From assembly GCA_003670455.1 (NCBI GenBank), contig QWRK01000004.1:1-34003 (forward strand): a DNA stretch of 34,003 bases, written 5' to 3'. This document shows, piece by piece, positions 1 through 11,149 of this stretch; positions within the stretch are counted from its first letter, which is position 1, and every line of letters begins with the position of its first letter. This stretch comes from Candidatus Aquidulcis sp. (GTDB lineage: Bacteria; Chloroflexota; Limnocylindria; Limnocylindrales; Limnocylindraceae). The translations under genes and the position numbers were made by a program. The notes under the pieces were generated by a model. The model ran no database searches and was not told the DNA's origin. It saw nothing but the letters and a program-made list of their open reading frames with translations.

Positions 1-350
1 GGTGGGAGCCCGCCGTCGGCGATGCTTCCGAGTAGCTGCTGAATGCGTGCACCGCGATCCCCTGCTTCGTCAAGCTCAAAGTGCAGATCGGGAACGCGCC
101 GGATGCGCAACCCTTTGCCGATCACGGTGCGAAGGTGTGATGCCGCACTCTTTAGTGCTGCAAGTGAGGCAACGCGCTGCTCTTCACTACCGATCGTGCT
201 GACAAACACCTTGGCGTGTCGCAGGTCCGGTGACGTGGAGACGGAGGTGACGGTTACGAAGCCAAGCCGCGGATCGCTGAGAGATCGTCCGATATGGGCA
301 CTAATCTCTTCTCGAAGCAACTCGTCGACACGGGGCATCCGCTCAGACAT
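1..350 (-). CDS. rbfA: Ribosome-binding factor A (3' end cut by window edge)
   Basis: Manual minus-strand translation from ATG at 350: MSERMPRVDELLREEISAHIGRSLSDPRLGFVTVTSVSTSPDLRHAKVFVS...; RbfA-like DPR-GFVTVT and DLRHAKVFVS motifs; sits directly after infB. Not in the ORF track because it runs off the window. Confidence 0.93.
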   Translation of the reverse strand, partial: MSERMPRVDELLREEISAHIGRSLSDPRLGFVTVTSVSTSPDLRHAKVFVSTIGSEEQRVASLAALKSAASHLRTVIGKGLRIRRVPDLHFELDEAGDRGARIQQLLGSIADGGLP

Positions 351-352
351 GC

Positions 353-2224
353 TTAGAGGGTCCGCCTCGTTGACTTCTCGCCGATGATCTCCAAGATATC
401 GCCCTCTTGCACGGTAACGGAAGCACCAAGCCCAATGCCGCACTCCTGGCCCTCTTTCACCTCACGTACGTCATCACGGAAGCGTCGAAGTGATTCGATC
501 ACGTCGGTAGCAACCAGGTTGCCGCCGCGCATGACGCGTACCTTCGCACCACGGGTGACGCGGCCTTCGCGAATGATCGATCCGGCAATGACGAAGCCCT
601 TTCCAGGGAAGAGCTGCTTCACTTCGGCACGCCCCTCAACAACCTCTGACTTCTCAGGATCCAGCATGCCTTCGAGCGCGGCCTTCATATCGTCGGCAAG
701 TTCGTAGATGATCTCGTAGAGGCGCACGTCAACCTTGTTCGTTTCGGCCATGCGACGCGCCCCTGGGGTGAGCGTGGTGGTGAAGCCGAGCACGATTGCA
801 TCGGATGCTGAGGCGAGCAGGATGTCGTTCTCGGTGACCTCCCCCGCGGCGGAGAGAAGCACGTTGATGCGCACCTCATCGCTCTGCATCTTCTCGAGCT
901 GATGTTCGATAGCGCCGAGTGATCCGGCCACGTCGGACTTCAGGATGACGCGGACCTCTTTGCCCGCTCCAGACTGGATACGCTTGTAGAGGTCTTCCAT
1001 CGTGGCGTGGCCGCTATCGCGTCCGGCACTCGTGGCGTCGGCGGCGGCCTCAGACCAGGCGCGGGCTTCCTTCTCGTCTGCAGCAATACGGAAGATCTCA
1101 CCGCTAACGGGCACCTCGGGGAGGCCCGAAACGACTACTGCTGTCGAGGGGCCGGCCACCTTGATTCGGCCCCCATCGGTCGACTCCAGCGAGCGAACCT
1201 TCCCTGAGCTGGCGCCGACGACCATATGGTCGCCAACGCGGAGGGTGCCCGTCTGCACGATCACGGTGGCGATTGGGCCGCGACCCTTGTCGCGCTGGGC
1301 CTCAATAACCGTCCCTACCGCGAGTCGGGCCGCGTCAGCCTTGTAGTCACCCAGATCGGCAACGAGGAGGACCATGTCGAGGAGATCGTCGAGGCCAACG
1401 CCTGTTCGGGCCGACACCGCAACGAGTGGCACGTCGCCGCCGTAATCCTCAATGACGACGTTGGACTCCGCGAGCTCCGTCTTCACGCGATCTGGGTTTG
1501 CATCTGGCTTGTCGATCTTGTTGAGCGCGATGATGATCGGCACGTTCGCTGCGCGAGCATGGCTGATCGCCTCTTTTGTCTGTGGCATCACACCATCATC
1601 GGCAGCGACCACAACGATGGCGATATCGGTCACTCGCGCGCCGCGTGCTCGCATCGCCGTAAAGGCCTCATGTCCAGGGGTGTCAAGGAAGAGGATCGAA
1701 CGGTCGCCACGCTGAACCTGGCTGGCACCAAGGTGCTGGGTAATGCCGCCACGCTCGCCGTCGGCAACGCTGGTCTTGCGCAGCGCATCGAGCAGGCTCG
1801 TCTTGCCGTGGTCAACGTGGCCCATCACGGTAACGATCGGTGCGCGCGAGATGAGTGTCGCGCCTGGATCTTCACTAAAGAATTCCGTCTTCGCTGCAGC
1901 TGGTGCGGCCTCAGGAGTTGCCTCCGGCGTGGCCTCATCTTCGTCAGGTTCGGGCTCCTTAACCGTAAAGCCGAGCTCGGTCGCAATGAGGGAGGCCGTT
2001 TCACGATCAATGCCCTGGTTCATGGTGGCAAAGACGCCGCTCCGAATCAGCGGGTTGATGATGTCAGCGGGGTTTACCTTGAGCAGCGTTGCAAGATCGC
2101 CAACGACGATGGAGGCGGGCAGCTCAAGGACGCCATCATGCACCTGCGCAACACGTGCTGGCTTCGGCTCTGGCGGCAAGCGATCGGGGCGCGGTGGACG
2201 GATGCTCTTGCGCTGCTTCGTCAT
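353..2224 (-). CDS. infB: Translation initiation factor IF-2 (short form, 623 aa)
   Basis: GTPase motifs [31 protein letters not shown]; conserved C-terminal IF2 domains. Confidence 0.98.
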   Translation of the reverse strand: MTKQRKSIRPPRPDRLPPEPKPARVAQVHDGVLELPASIVVGDLATLLKVNPADIINPLIRSGVFATMNQGIDRETASLIATELGFTVKEPEPDEDEATPEATPEAAPAAAKTEFFSEDPGATLISRAPIVTVMGHVDHGKTSLLDALRKTSVADGERGGITQHLGASQVQRGDRSILFLDTPGHEAFTAMRARGARVTDIAIVVVAADDGVMPQTKEAISHARAANVPIIIALNKIDKPDANPDRVKTELAESNVVIEDYGGDVPLVAVSARTGVGLDDLLDMVLLVADLGDYKADAARLAVGTVIEAQRDKGRGPIATVIVQTGTLRVGDHMVVGASSGKVRSLESTDGGRIKVAGPSTAVVVSGLPEVPVSGEIFRIAADEKEARAWSEAAADATSAGRDSGHATMEDLYKRIQSGAGKEVRVILKSDVAGSLGAIEHQLEKMQSDEVRINVLLSAAGEVTENDILLASASDAIVLGFTTTLTPGARRMAETNKVDVRLYEIIYELADDMKAALEGMLDPEKSEVVEGRAEVKQLFPGKGFVIAGSIIREGRVTRGAKVRVMRGGNLVATDVIESLRRFRDDVREVKEGQECGIGLGASVTVQEGDILEIIGEKSTRRTL

Positions 2225-2227
2225 CTA

Positions 2228-2566
2228 CTACCCCCTTTCGTTTCTTTGGCGTTGTCGCTCAATCAGAATCTGTTCGATCTCGGCGGCTGCGATGCGACCC
2301 CTCAATCCTCGTCGTAGTCCGTCACCAATGAGCAGGTCATGCGCTTCGTCGCCGCTCTGGCAGATCCAGGCACCTCGACCGCCGACTGCGCCTGTTTGTA
2401 CTCCCCCATCTGCGGAGGCTCCGTACCGCACAAGCGTCTCCACCGGCTGTGTCAGCCGACAGGCCACGCAGGTGCGCGCACGAACGGCGGGCGTCTTAGG
2501 CCTCCTCGCCCACTGGGGCGTCCGCAGGCGCTTCAGCAGCCCCTGTTCCATCACTGGCAATGTCAA
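2228..2566 (-). CDS. rnpM: YlxR/RnpM family RNA-binding protein (true start uncertain)
   Basis: RTCVACR motif and position between nusA and infB; the annotated 5' end overlaps nusA by about 70 nt. Confidence 0.85.
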   Translation of the reverse strand: MTLPVMEQGLLKRLRTPQWARRPKTPAVRARTCVACRLTQPVETLVRYGASADGGVQTGAVGGRGAWICQSGDEAHDLLIGDGLRRGLRGRIAAAEIEQILIERQRQRNERG

Positions 2567-3566
2567 TGCGGAATCCGGTGAGTCGTGCCGCTAGGCGTGC
2601 ATTCTGTCCGCCAGCGCCGATCGCAAGCGAGAGTGCACGCTCAGGAACGACGACGGTTGCTGACTTAGACGCCTCATCAACGGTGACCGAAACGACGGGT
2701 GCTGGTGAGAGGGCTCGCCCAATCGCCTCAGCCGCGTCGTCGGTGTGCGCGATGATGTCGATCTTCTCGCCACCAAGGTCTTCAACAACAGCCTGTACAC
2801 GTGCGCCACGCTGGCCCACAACTGCGCCGACAGGGTCGAGGCCGACCTGTTTCGTTGCCACAACGATCTTGGTGCGGCTTCCAGGCTCACGAGCGATCGA
2901 GGTGATCTCCACGGTGCCCGCAGTCAACTCAGGAACTTCAAGCTCGAAGAGCTTCTTGACGAAGTTCTTATGGGTACGCGTCAGAAGGATCTCTGGGCCA
3001 CGAACGGTTGTGCGTACCTCGAGAAGCAGCGCCTTGACGTTTTCGCCAATGCGGAAGGTGTCGAGCTGCGACTGCTCGGTTGCAGGCAGGTACGCCTCGG
3101 CCTTCCCTACGTCCAAGACGAGGTTGCGGCGATCGACGCGCATCACGACACCGGTGAGGATCTCACCAGCACGCTCCGCAAACGACTGCATGATCAGGTC
3201 GCGCTGGATCTGAATGAGGCGCTGCTGGAGCGCCTGGCGCGCCTGGGCGGCAACGATGCGGCCCATGTCGCCATCCATCTCTTCCAGTTCAATGAGGTCC
3301 CCAGCAACGGCGCCTGGCTTTGCGGCCTGGGCCTCCTCTGGCGTCCACTCTGCACCGGGGACAAGTACCTCTTCTACGACTCGTCGGGCTCGAAAGACCC
3401 GCATTGCCCCTGATTCAGGATCAAGGCGCACGTGGATGTCGGATGAGGTGTGTCGGCGATTCAGAGCGACCGCGTAGGACTCCTCTGCCGCCTGCAACAC
3501 CGCAGCTCGATCGATACCGCGCTCAGCGCCTAGCTGAATGAGGGCGCTCACAAGCTCTTTGCTCAC
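2496..3566 (-). CDS. nusA: Transcription termination/antitermination factor NusA
   Basis: [31 protein letters not shown]..., S1 and KH domains ([22 protein letters not shown]). GTG start at 3566 chosen for SD GGAGGCG (3571-3577); the ORF-track start at 3686 lies in the leader. Confidence 0.95.
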   Translation of the reverse strand: MSKELVSALIQLGAERGIDRAAVLQAAEESYAVALNRRHTSSDIHVRLDPESGAMRVFRARRVVEEVLVPGAEWTPEEAQAAKPGAVAGDLIELEEMDGDMGRIVAAQARQALQQRLIQIQRDLIMQSFAERAGEILTGVVMRVDRRNLVLDVGKAEAYLPATEQSQLDTFRIGENVKALLLEVRTTVRGPEILLTRTHKNFVKKLFELEVPELTAGTVEITSIAREPGSRTKIVVATKQVGLDPVGAVVGQRGARVQAVVEDLGGEKIDIIAHTDDAAEAIGRALSPAPVVSVTVDEASKSATVVVPERALSLAIGAGGQNARLAARLTGFRIDIASDGTGAAEAPADAPVGEEA

Positions 3567-3599
3567 GTCACGCCTCCCTTCTGTACTTGCGACCCCGAT

Positions 3600-3627
3600 A
3601 AAAAAGACGTGGGGGTCACCCACGTCT
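3600..3627 (-). terminator. Intrinsic terminator/attenuator in the nusA leader
   Basis: Minus strand AGACGTGGG-TGACC-CCCACGTCT-TTTTT: 9-bp perfect stem, 5-nt loop, T-tract, ending about 33 nt before the nusA GTG. Confidence 0.85.
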
Positions 3628-3653
3628 CTCGTTCGGCGGCCGTTGTTACAGGA

Positions 3654-3662
3654 ACTATACCA
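3654..3662 (-). promoter_or_regulatory. Candidate extended -10 promoter for nusA (TGGTATAGT)
   Basis: TGn-TATAGT on the minus strand upstream of the leader terminator; no convincing -35. Confidence 0.55.
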
Positions 3663-3796
3663 CGGGGTATGAGGCGATACTCCCAAGCCCGACCCATCGA
3701 ACCCCCATGGCGCTCAATCCGTGCAAAGACAGCGTCTCTACGCTTGCGCCGGGCGCCCCCACCTGTGCCAGGGGTTCATCGCGTGCTCGGGATTAG

Positions 3797-4123
3797 CTAG
3801 GCGTGGCTCCCCCCAGAGAGGTTCAACAGGACAATCCCACCGATGATGAGGGCGATCGCCAGGAATCGAGTGAGGCTGATTGGATCGTTGAAAATCAGCA
3901 TCCCCAAGATTGCTGTTCCGGTCGCCCCAATCCCGGTCCAAACCGCGTATGCGGTGCCGATTGGCAAGGTTTTCGCCGCTTCCGCAAGCAGTGAAAAACT
4001 AATCGCCGAGCACACAAAGAATCCGATGGAGGGAAGCAGTCGGCTAAATCCGTCCGAAAGCTTTAGAAAGGTCGCAAACCCGACCTCAAACAACCCTGCA
4101 ACGAAAATGAGCAGCCACGCCAT
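3797..4123 (-). CDS. Small multidrug resistance (SMR) family transporter, SugE/Gdx-like
   Basis: MAWLLIFVAGLFEVGFATFLKLSDGFSRLLPS...GTAYAVWTGIGATGTAILGM...; four hydrophobic helices; ATG at 4123 preceded by GGAGGTGACC. Confidence 0.88.
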   Translation of the reverse strand: MAWLLIFVAGLFEVGFATFLKLSDGFSRLLPSIGFFVCSAISFSLLAEAAKTLPIGTAYAVWTGIGATGTAILGMLIFNDPISLTRFLAIALIIGGIVLLNLSGGSHA

Positions 4124-4165
4124 GGTCACCTCCATCTGCCGGATAGTTGCACAGCACTTCCGCGC

Positions 4166-5443
4166 CTACTTCGGCTGCGTTTGAGTGTAATGATCTGCCA
4201 CGTAGCGTTCAAGGATCTCTAGGAACTCGGCCACAATCCGATCACCGCGTAGTGTGGTGAGCAGGGCGCCATCTTGGAATACGGGGGCGACTGGCTCCTC
4301 GAAGGTGCCCGGGAGGCTGATCCCAAGGTTGGCGTGCTTCGACTCCCCTGGTCCGTTGACGACACAGCCCATCACCGCAACCTCAAGGTTCTCCACCCCT
4401 GGATGTAGTGGTCGCCACTCTGGCAAGCGTGTCTTCAGATAACCCTGAATCTCTTGTGCCATCTCCTGGAAGAAGGTGCTCGTCGTGCGTCCGCACCCCG
4501 GACATGACGTCACCTGTGGTGAGAAGGCACGTAGCCCGAGGGACTGCAGGATCTGCTGCGCCACTTCCACCTCAAGTGCACGGTCAGCACCTGGCTCTGG
4601 CGTCAACGAGACGCGGATCGTGTCGCCGATCCCCTGGTTCAAGAGATGCCCGAGGGCGGCACTTGTCGCAACGATCCCCTTCATCCCCATCCCCGCCTCC
4701 GTCAGGCCGAGATGCAGCGGGTAGTCGCAGCGGCCTGCGAGCTCTGTGTACACGTCAAAGAGATCGCGAACGTTCGATGTCTTGGCAGAGAGCAGGATGC
4801 GATCGTGCGGTAGGCCCGTTGCTTCGGCGAGCTCCGCCGACTGTGTTGCAGAGCGGACGATCGCCTCAATCGTGACGGATCGTGCGCTAGCCGGAGTGGC
4901 CGCCGCGGCGTTCTCCTCCATCAGTCTCGTTAGGAGGTCCTGGTCGAGCGAGCCCCAGTTCACACCAATCCGCACTGGCTTGCCGTGATCAATCGCAACT
5001 TTGACGATCGTCTGGAAGTTCTCATCACGGTGCTTGCTCCCCACGTTGCCGGGGTTGATTCGATACTTGGCAAGGAGTTCTGCTGCCTTCGGGTGCGCAG
5101 CGAGGAGCTTGTGACCGTTGTAGTGGAAGTCACCAACGATCGGCGTGGTAAGGCCATCATCCGCCAGTCGCTGCACGATCTCGGGGATCGCTGCGGCAGC
5201 TGCGTCGTTGTTGACGGTAACGCGAACAATCTGACTTCCTGCGCGTGCAAGATGCGCTACCTGTGCTGCGGTGCCAGCTGCGTCAGCAGTGTCAGTGTTC
5301 GTCATTGACTGCACAACAATTGGGTGGGCTGAACCAACCAATACACCACCAACGGAGACGCTTGGGGTTGAGCGGCGAATCGGACGCAGTTGATCTGGGC
5401 TATCTGCTGCGGGGCGAGCAACCACGTTGAGCTCGCGACTCAT
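4166..5443 (-). CDS. ispG: 4-hydroxy-3-methylbut-2-en-1-yl diphosphate synthase (flavodoxin)
   Basis: CPGCGR and GCVVNGPGE Fe-S motifs; [13 protein letters not shown]-terminal signature; start at 5443 overlaps the rseP stop. Confidence 0.97.
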   Translation of the reverse strand: MSRELNVVARPAADSPDQLRPIRRSTPSVSVGGVLVGSAHPIVVQSMTNTDTADAAGTAAQVAHLARAGSQIVRVTVNNDAAAAAIPEIVQRLADDGLTTPIVGDFHYNGHKLLAAHPKAAELLAKYRINPGNVGSKHRDENFQTIVKVAIDHGKPVRIGVNWGSLDQDLLTRLMEENAAAATPASARSVTIEAIVRSATQSAELAEATGLPHDRILLSAKTSNVRDLFDVYTELAGRCDYPLHLGLTEAGMGMKGIVATSAALGHLLNQGIGDTIRVSLTPEPGADRALEVEVAQQILQSLGLRAFSPQVTSCPGCGRTTSTFFQEMAQEIQGYLKTRLPEWRPLHPGVENLEVAVMGCVVNGPGESKHANLGISLPGTFEEPVAPVFQDGALLTTLRGDRIVAEFLEILERYVADHYTQTQPK

Positions 5444-6522
5444 CGCTCCACTCCGAAGAGGTTGAGGATGTCGCCGAGGGAGATCCAAGCGAAGAGGGCA
5501 AGCATCAGCACGGCGCCTGCGGTAACGAGTTGTCGCTCAACGCGGCGACCACGAACCTCGCCGAGCAGGCGTCGGAGGAAGAGCGCAGCGACGCGGCCAC
5601 CGTCGAGTGGCGGAATCGGCAGCAGGTTCAGCACCGCGAGGTTTGCTGAGAGAAGGGCGGCGATATGCAGGAGGCCTACGAACCCGAGCTGTCCCGCAGC
5701 CGCAGAGACGCCGACGGCAATCCCAATTGGGCCAGCCACACCGCTTCCACCATCGGATGAGCTAAATGGTGACGTGATGAACGTACCCAACGCACCAAGA
5801 ATCGAGGTGCCGGCATCCCAGGTACGCGTAACAGCAAGGCCAAGTGCATCGACGATTGGGCGTTGCAGTGGGCCGGCGCCGTCAATCGATGCAATCTGCA
5901 CGCCCATGTACCCCTGCCCTGCCGCCTCAGCGGCGGTGCGCAGCGTCATGGAAACCTCGCGCGCCGATTGGCCAGGAGTCTCCACCGTCACGCGTACGGT
6001 TTCACCCGCCCGCCCTGGAAGACTCTGCAACGGTGAATCAAAGCGGTCAAACGTCTCTCCCTCAAGGCCCAGGATGCGATCACCTGGTAGCAGTCCAGCA
6101 GCGGCGGCTGGAGAGCCCGCCTGCACGTCCTCGAGAAGGATGCTGGCACGCTCGGCAAGTGGTCCGGAGAGGACGAACATCAGCAGGAAGGCGACCACAA
6201 CGTTCATGGCGACTCCTGCGACCATGACCAGGACCTTCGAGGTTAGCGTGGCTCGCTCCCAGCCTGCAGGGTCGGTATCACCCTCTTCGCTGCCCGCCAT
6301 GCGCACGAAGCCGCCGAGCGGAAGGGCGTTGATGGTGAGTTCGGTACGTCGACCGCGGAGCAGCGTGAAGAGGCGCGGTGGAAATCCAATGCCGAACTCA
6401 GGAACGTCGATGCCGCGGAGTCGCGCAACGATGAGGTGGCCCAGCTCGTGCACCACGATGAGCGGAACCACGAGGAGCACGAATGCGAGCACTGGTCCGG
6501 CAATGCCGGTCAGAATCTCCAT
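5440..6522 (-). CDS. rseP: Site-2 (RseP-type) intramembrane metalloprotease with PDZ domain
   Basis: HELGH zinc motif near N-terminus, PDZ region, [10 protein letters not shown]. Confidence 0.95.
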   Translation of the reverse strand: MEILTGIAGPVLAFVLLVVPLIVVHELGHLIVARLRGIDVPEFGIGFPPRLFTLLRGRRTELTINALPLGGFVRMAGSEEGDTDPAGWERATLTSKVLVMVAGVAMNVVVAFLLMFVLSGPLAERASILLEDVQAGSPAAAAGLLPGDRILGLEGETFDRFDSPLQSLPGRAGETVRVTVETPGQSAREVSMTLRTAAEAAGQGYMGVQIASIDGAGPLQRPIVDALGLAVTRTWDAGTSILGALGTFITSPFSSSDGGSGVAGPIGIAVGVSAAAGQLGFVGLLHIAALLSANLAVLNLLPIPPLDGGRVAALFLRRLLGEVRGRRVERQLVTAGAVLMLALFAWISLGDILNLFGVER

Positions 6523-7649
6523 CAGGCGGCCCCACTCCAGCGCTCAGCAAATTGCGTCACCTCTTCATGCAGAGCGATCACCTCAGCGACGCTCGCTGGA
6601 GCCGGGCGTGCGCCAAACTGCCCCACCGCATCGTGAAGGAGCTGGGGGATGCCGCCGAGCGGGAATTCGCCGGCCAGGAAGCGGGTAACGGCCACACCGT
6701 CGGCAGCGATGAGCGCACCCGGGGCGGCGCCACCAGTTCGACCTGCCTCCAAGGCGATGGCAAGCCCTGGGAAGCGCACGAGGTCAGGCGGGGTGAAGGT
6801 TAGCGATCCGTGCGCTGCGAGATCCACGTTCGGGATTCCTAAAGCCATACGCACAGGATAGCCGAGGGCATAACCGATCGGCCCGCGCATATCTGGACTC
6901 CCCATCTGCGCCTTCGTCGAACCATCAACGAACTCCACGAGGCCGTGCACGACGCTCTGCGGGTGCACCACGATCTTGACCTGCTCCATAGGTACGGAGA
7001 AGAGCCGGTGCGCTTCAATTGCCTCTAGGCCCTTGTTTACGAGGGTCGCTGAATCAATGGTGATCTTGGCTCCCATGCTCCAGGTTGGGTGCTTGAGTGC
7101 CGTTGCGGGAGTTGCAGCGGCAATCTCAGCGGCGGTTGACTCACGAAATGGCCCGCCGCTCGCCGTCAGCCAGAGTGACCGAACTCGATCGAGCGATTCG
7201 CCAGCGAGGCACTGCCAGAGCGCAGAGTGTTCTGAATCGACTGGGCGCAACCGCTCCAAAACATCGGTCCCCTTGCGCTCTGCAGCTGAACGGGCGGCGC
7301 GCATCACCACATCACCGCCAGCAACGATCGTCTCCTTGTTCGCAATCGCCACCGCTACGCCCGCCTCAAGGGCGGCAACGGTGGCGGAGAGTCCAACAAC
7401 GCCTGTGGTAGCGACCAGCGCAATATCAGGCGCACAATCAAGAACCAGTAGACGAAGGTCCTCAGCGCTGCCGCCAACGAGGCTGCGCGCTTTCGGATTG
7501 GCCGTAGCCAGCGCATCATGCTGCTCGCCACCACGACCTGAGGCAAGTGCAACAAGTTCAAACTCATCGGGGTGCTGCGCAATCACATCGGCGGCTTGCA
7601 GGCCGATCGATCCGCTTGCACCAAGCAGCGCGACGCGGATTCGGCTCAC
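6522..7649 (-). CDS. dxr: 1-deoxy-D-xylulose 5-phosphate reductoisomerase
   Basis: VALLGASGSIGLQAADVI, NKETIV, SALWQCL, ASGGPFR, MGAKITIDSATL; GTG start at 7649 (ORF-track start at 7823 overlaps cdsA). Confidence 0.97.
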   Translation of the reverse strand: MSRIRVALLGASGSIGLQAADVIAQHPDEFELVALASGRGGEQHDALATANPKARSLVGGSAEDLRLLVLDCAPDIALVATTGVVGLSATVAALEAGVAVAIANKETIVAGGDVVMRAARSAAERKGTDVLERLRPVDSEHSALWQCLAGESLDRVRSLWLTASGGPFRESTAAEIAAATPATALKHPTWSMGAKITIDSATLVNKGLEAIEAHRLFSVPMEQVKIVVHPQSVVHGLVEFVDGSTKAQMGSPDMRGPIGYALGYPVRMALGIPNVDLAAHGSLTFTPPDLVRFPGLAIALEAGRTGGAAPGALIAADGVAVTRFLAGEFPLGGIPQLLHDAVGQFGARPAPASVAEVIALHEEVTQFAERWSGAA

Positions 7650-7650
7650 C

Positions 7651-8493
7651 CTACCCTCGCAGGATGAGTGCGGCGATGAGCGTGACTGGCGCTGCGAGCA
7701 GCAGGCTATCGATCCGATCAAGAACGCCGCCATGGCCTGGGATGAGGTTTGATGCGCTCTCGGCTCCCGCAACACGCTTGAAGAGCGATTCAAGGAGGTC
7801 CCCCGCCTCGGCCGCAGTGGCAATGATCAAACCCCAGACCAGTCCCCAGAGTGGGCGTACCTCTTCGGGGGTGCCAAGCGTGAAGAGTGGGCCGGCGATC
7901 AACGCGCCAACACCTCCGGCAACCAGGATGCCGCCAACAAAGCCCTCTAGGCTTTTGCGCGGCGAAAGGACCGGCGCCAACTTGCGCCGACCGATGGTGC
8001 GCCCAACAAGGTACGCAGCACTATCTGCTGTCCAGACGATCGCCAATAGCCATACGATCCAGCGTGCCGGCGCACCACGATCGAGCGGATCAAGTGATGC
8101 GAGTAGAGGAAGCAGCGTCAGTGGGCTGAGCCAAATGACGGCCGCCATCGTTCCAAGAAGAAGTCGCAGCTCAGGCTCCAGCCTCTTCTCTGATGCGCGC
8201 ACCGCGCGACGGATCACCGTGCCTACAAAGAGCAGCAACGTTGTAATCGTCAGTATCGCACCCAGAGCGGGCGAGATTGCGGCGAAGAGTGGGCTGATCA
8301 AGATGACGGTGATCCAGAACGCGGAGGCACCACCGAGCACCTTCGTGAGGATCCTTGCCGCCTCTCGTGCCGCGAGGGCAATCAGGAGAACGGTTACCGC
8401 GAGCGTGCCTACCGGCGGGAAGAGCGCAAGGGCAGCTACCGGAAGGATCAACAGAGAGCCAATCGCTCGCTGCGTCAGTGCCCCGCTGCTCAT
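7651..8493 (-). CDS. cdsA: Phosphatidate cytidylyltransferase
   Basis: Polytopic membrane protein with CdsA signature SPRKSLEGFVGG...KRVAGAESASNLIPGHGGVLDRIDSLLLAAP. Confidence 0.95.
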   Translation of the reverse strand: MSSGALTQRAIGSLLILPVAALALFPPVGTLAVTVLLIALAAREAARILTKVLGGASAFWITVILISPLFAAISPALGAILTITTLLLFVGTVIRRAVRASEKRLEPELRLLLGTMAAVIWLSPLTLLPLLASLDPLDRGAPARWIVWLLAIVWTADSAAYLVGRTIGRRKLAPVLSPRKSLEGFVGGILVAGGVGALIAGPLFTLGTPEEVRPLWGLVWGLIIATAAEAGDLLESLFKRVAGAESASNLIPGHGGVLDRIDSLLLAAPVTLIAALILRG

Positions 8494-9235
8494 CGCCCAA
8501 ACCTCCGAACACGCTGGGTGTAGGCAGCGACCGCGGCGTCAAGGTCCGCAGCACCGAAGTCTGGCCAGAGTGTTGCCGTTGTCACGATCTCTGCGTAGGC
8601 ACTCTGCCAGAGCAAGAAGTTGGAGAGGCGCTCCTCCCCGCCCGTGCGGATCACAAGGTCCGGGTCTGGCATGCCGGCGGTGTAGAGGGCGCTGGCTATC
8701 GTGCCCTCATCGATGCTCTCGGGAGAGAGCCCGGCTGCGGCAATCGAGCGAACCGCATCAACGATCTCAGTACGACTGCCGTAGTTGAAGGCCACACTCA
8801 GCTGGAGCTTTGTTCCACCGGCCGTCTTTGCACACGCCGCAGTGATGCGCTCCTGCGCCTGCGCTGGCAATTCGGCGAGTCGACCAAGGAAGCGCACGGC
8901 GACCCCTTGGCGCAGCAGCTCGGGTGTCTCGTCATCGATCACTTTGGCCAGAAGCGTGAAGAGCTGCGCGACCTCTTTATCGCTTCGCGCCCAATTCTCG
9001 CGGCTGAATGCATAGACGGTTAGATGCGGGATGCCGATCTGTACAGCGTGCTTGAGCACGGTCCGCAACGCCTCTGTGCCGGCGATGTGGCCATCGAGCT
9101 CATCAAGGTTTCGCCCGCGTGCCCAACGGCGATTGCCGTCCATGATGATGGCGACATGACTCGGACTACCATCGGGCGGTGGGGCGCTATGCACCAGCGG
9201 CTGCGCGTCAGCAGGTCGCCGAACCTCGGCGTCGG

Positions 9236-9239
<4 letters not shown>
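8490..9239 (-). CDS. uppS: Isoprenyl (undecaprenyl) diphosphate synthase
   Basis: IIMDGNRRWARGR, SRENWARS, RTGGEERLSNFLLWQSAYAEI. Confidence 0.97.
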
Positions 9240-10542
<1,303 letters not shown>

Positions 10543-11139
10543 CTACAGCTCCTCGCCGAGTGCGTAGCGCACGAAGCGCCGTACTCGGATGTTCTCACCA
10601 ATCGTGGCAATCGCGTTCGTAATCAGCTGACCAACGGTCTCATCGCCGTCGCGGAATGGCTGATCAAGAAGGCAGACCTCTTCGAACCACTTGCGTAGCT
10701 GCCCCTCAACGATCTGGGCCCGAATCGCCTCGGGCTTCTTGGCGAGCGCCTCATCCTCAAGGAGTGCGGCGCGCTTCGCCTCGAGTGCAGCGGCTGGGAT
10801 CTGCTCCTGGCTCACGTAGAGCGGGTGAAGTCCTGCGATCTGCATCGCGATGTCTTTCACCAGCTTCTGGAACTGCTCATTGCGCGCGACGAAGTCTGTC
10901 TCGCAGTTGATCTCAAGAAGCACGCCGACACGGCCGCCGGTATGGATGTACGAAGAGACGAGTCCCTCACGTGCATCACGGCCGGCCTTCTTCGCGGCGG
11001 CGGCTAGGCCAGCCTCACGAAGTGCCAGTACGGCCTTCTCAACATCACCGCCGCACTCTTCGAGTGCGCGCTTGCAATCCATCATCCCAGCGCCCGTGCG
11101 CTCGCGTAGGTCTCGTACCGCCTCTGCGCTAATCGCCAT
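10543..11139 (-). CDS. tsf: Elongation factor Ts (short form, 198 aa)
   Basis: LRERTGAGMMDCKRALEE, INCETDFVARNEQF. Confidence 0.98.
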   Translation of the reverse strand: MAISAEAVRDLRERTGAGMMDCKRALEECGGDVEKAVLALREAGLAAAAKKAGRDAREGLVSSYIHTGGRVGVLLEINCETDFVARNEQFQKLVKDIAMQIAGLHPLYVSQEQIPAAALEAKRAALLEDEALAKKPEAIRAQIVEGQLRKWFEEVCLLDQPFRDGDETVGQLITNAIATIGENIRVRRFVRYALGEEL

Positions 11140-11149
11140 GGTGGCCTCC

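Noticed and set aside
1226-2317. 363-aa plus-strand ORF opposite infB
   Set aside because: Antisense to a highly conserved gene, no domain signature.
3731-3744. AGCGT-AGAG-ACGCT hairpin as the SMR terminator
   Set aside because: Only a 5-bp stem followed by GTCTTTG; too weak to call.
4124-4165. Guanidine riboswitch upstream of the SugE/Gdx-like gene
   Set aside because: Gap is only about 42 nt and lacks the paired ACGR-loop hairpins or ykkC-type architecture.
5390-6688. 432-aa plus-strand ORF opposite rseP/dxr
   Set aside because: Low-complexity Arg/Pro/Ser composition, no recognisable domain, fully antisense to conserved genes.
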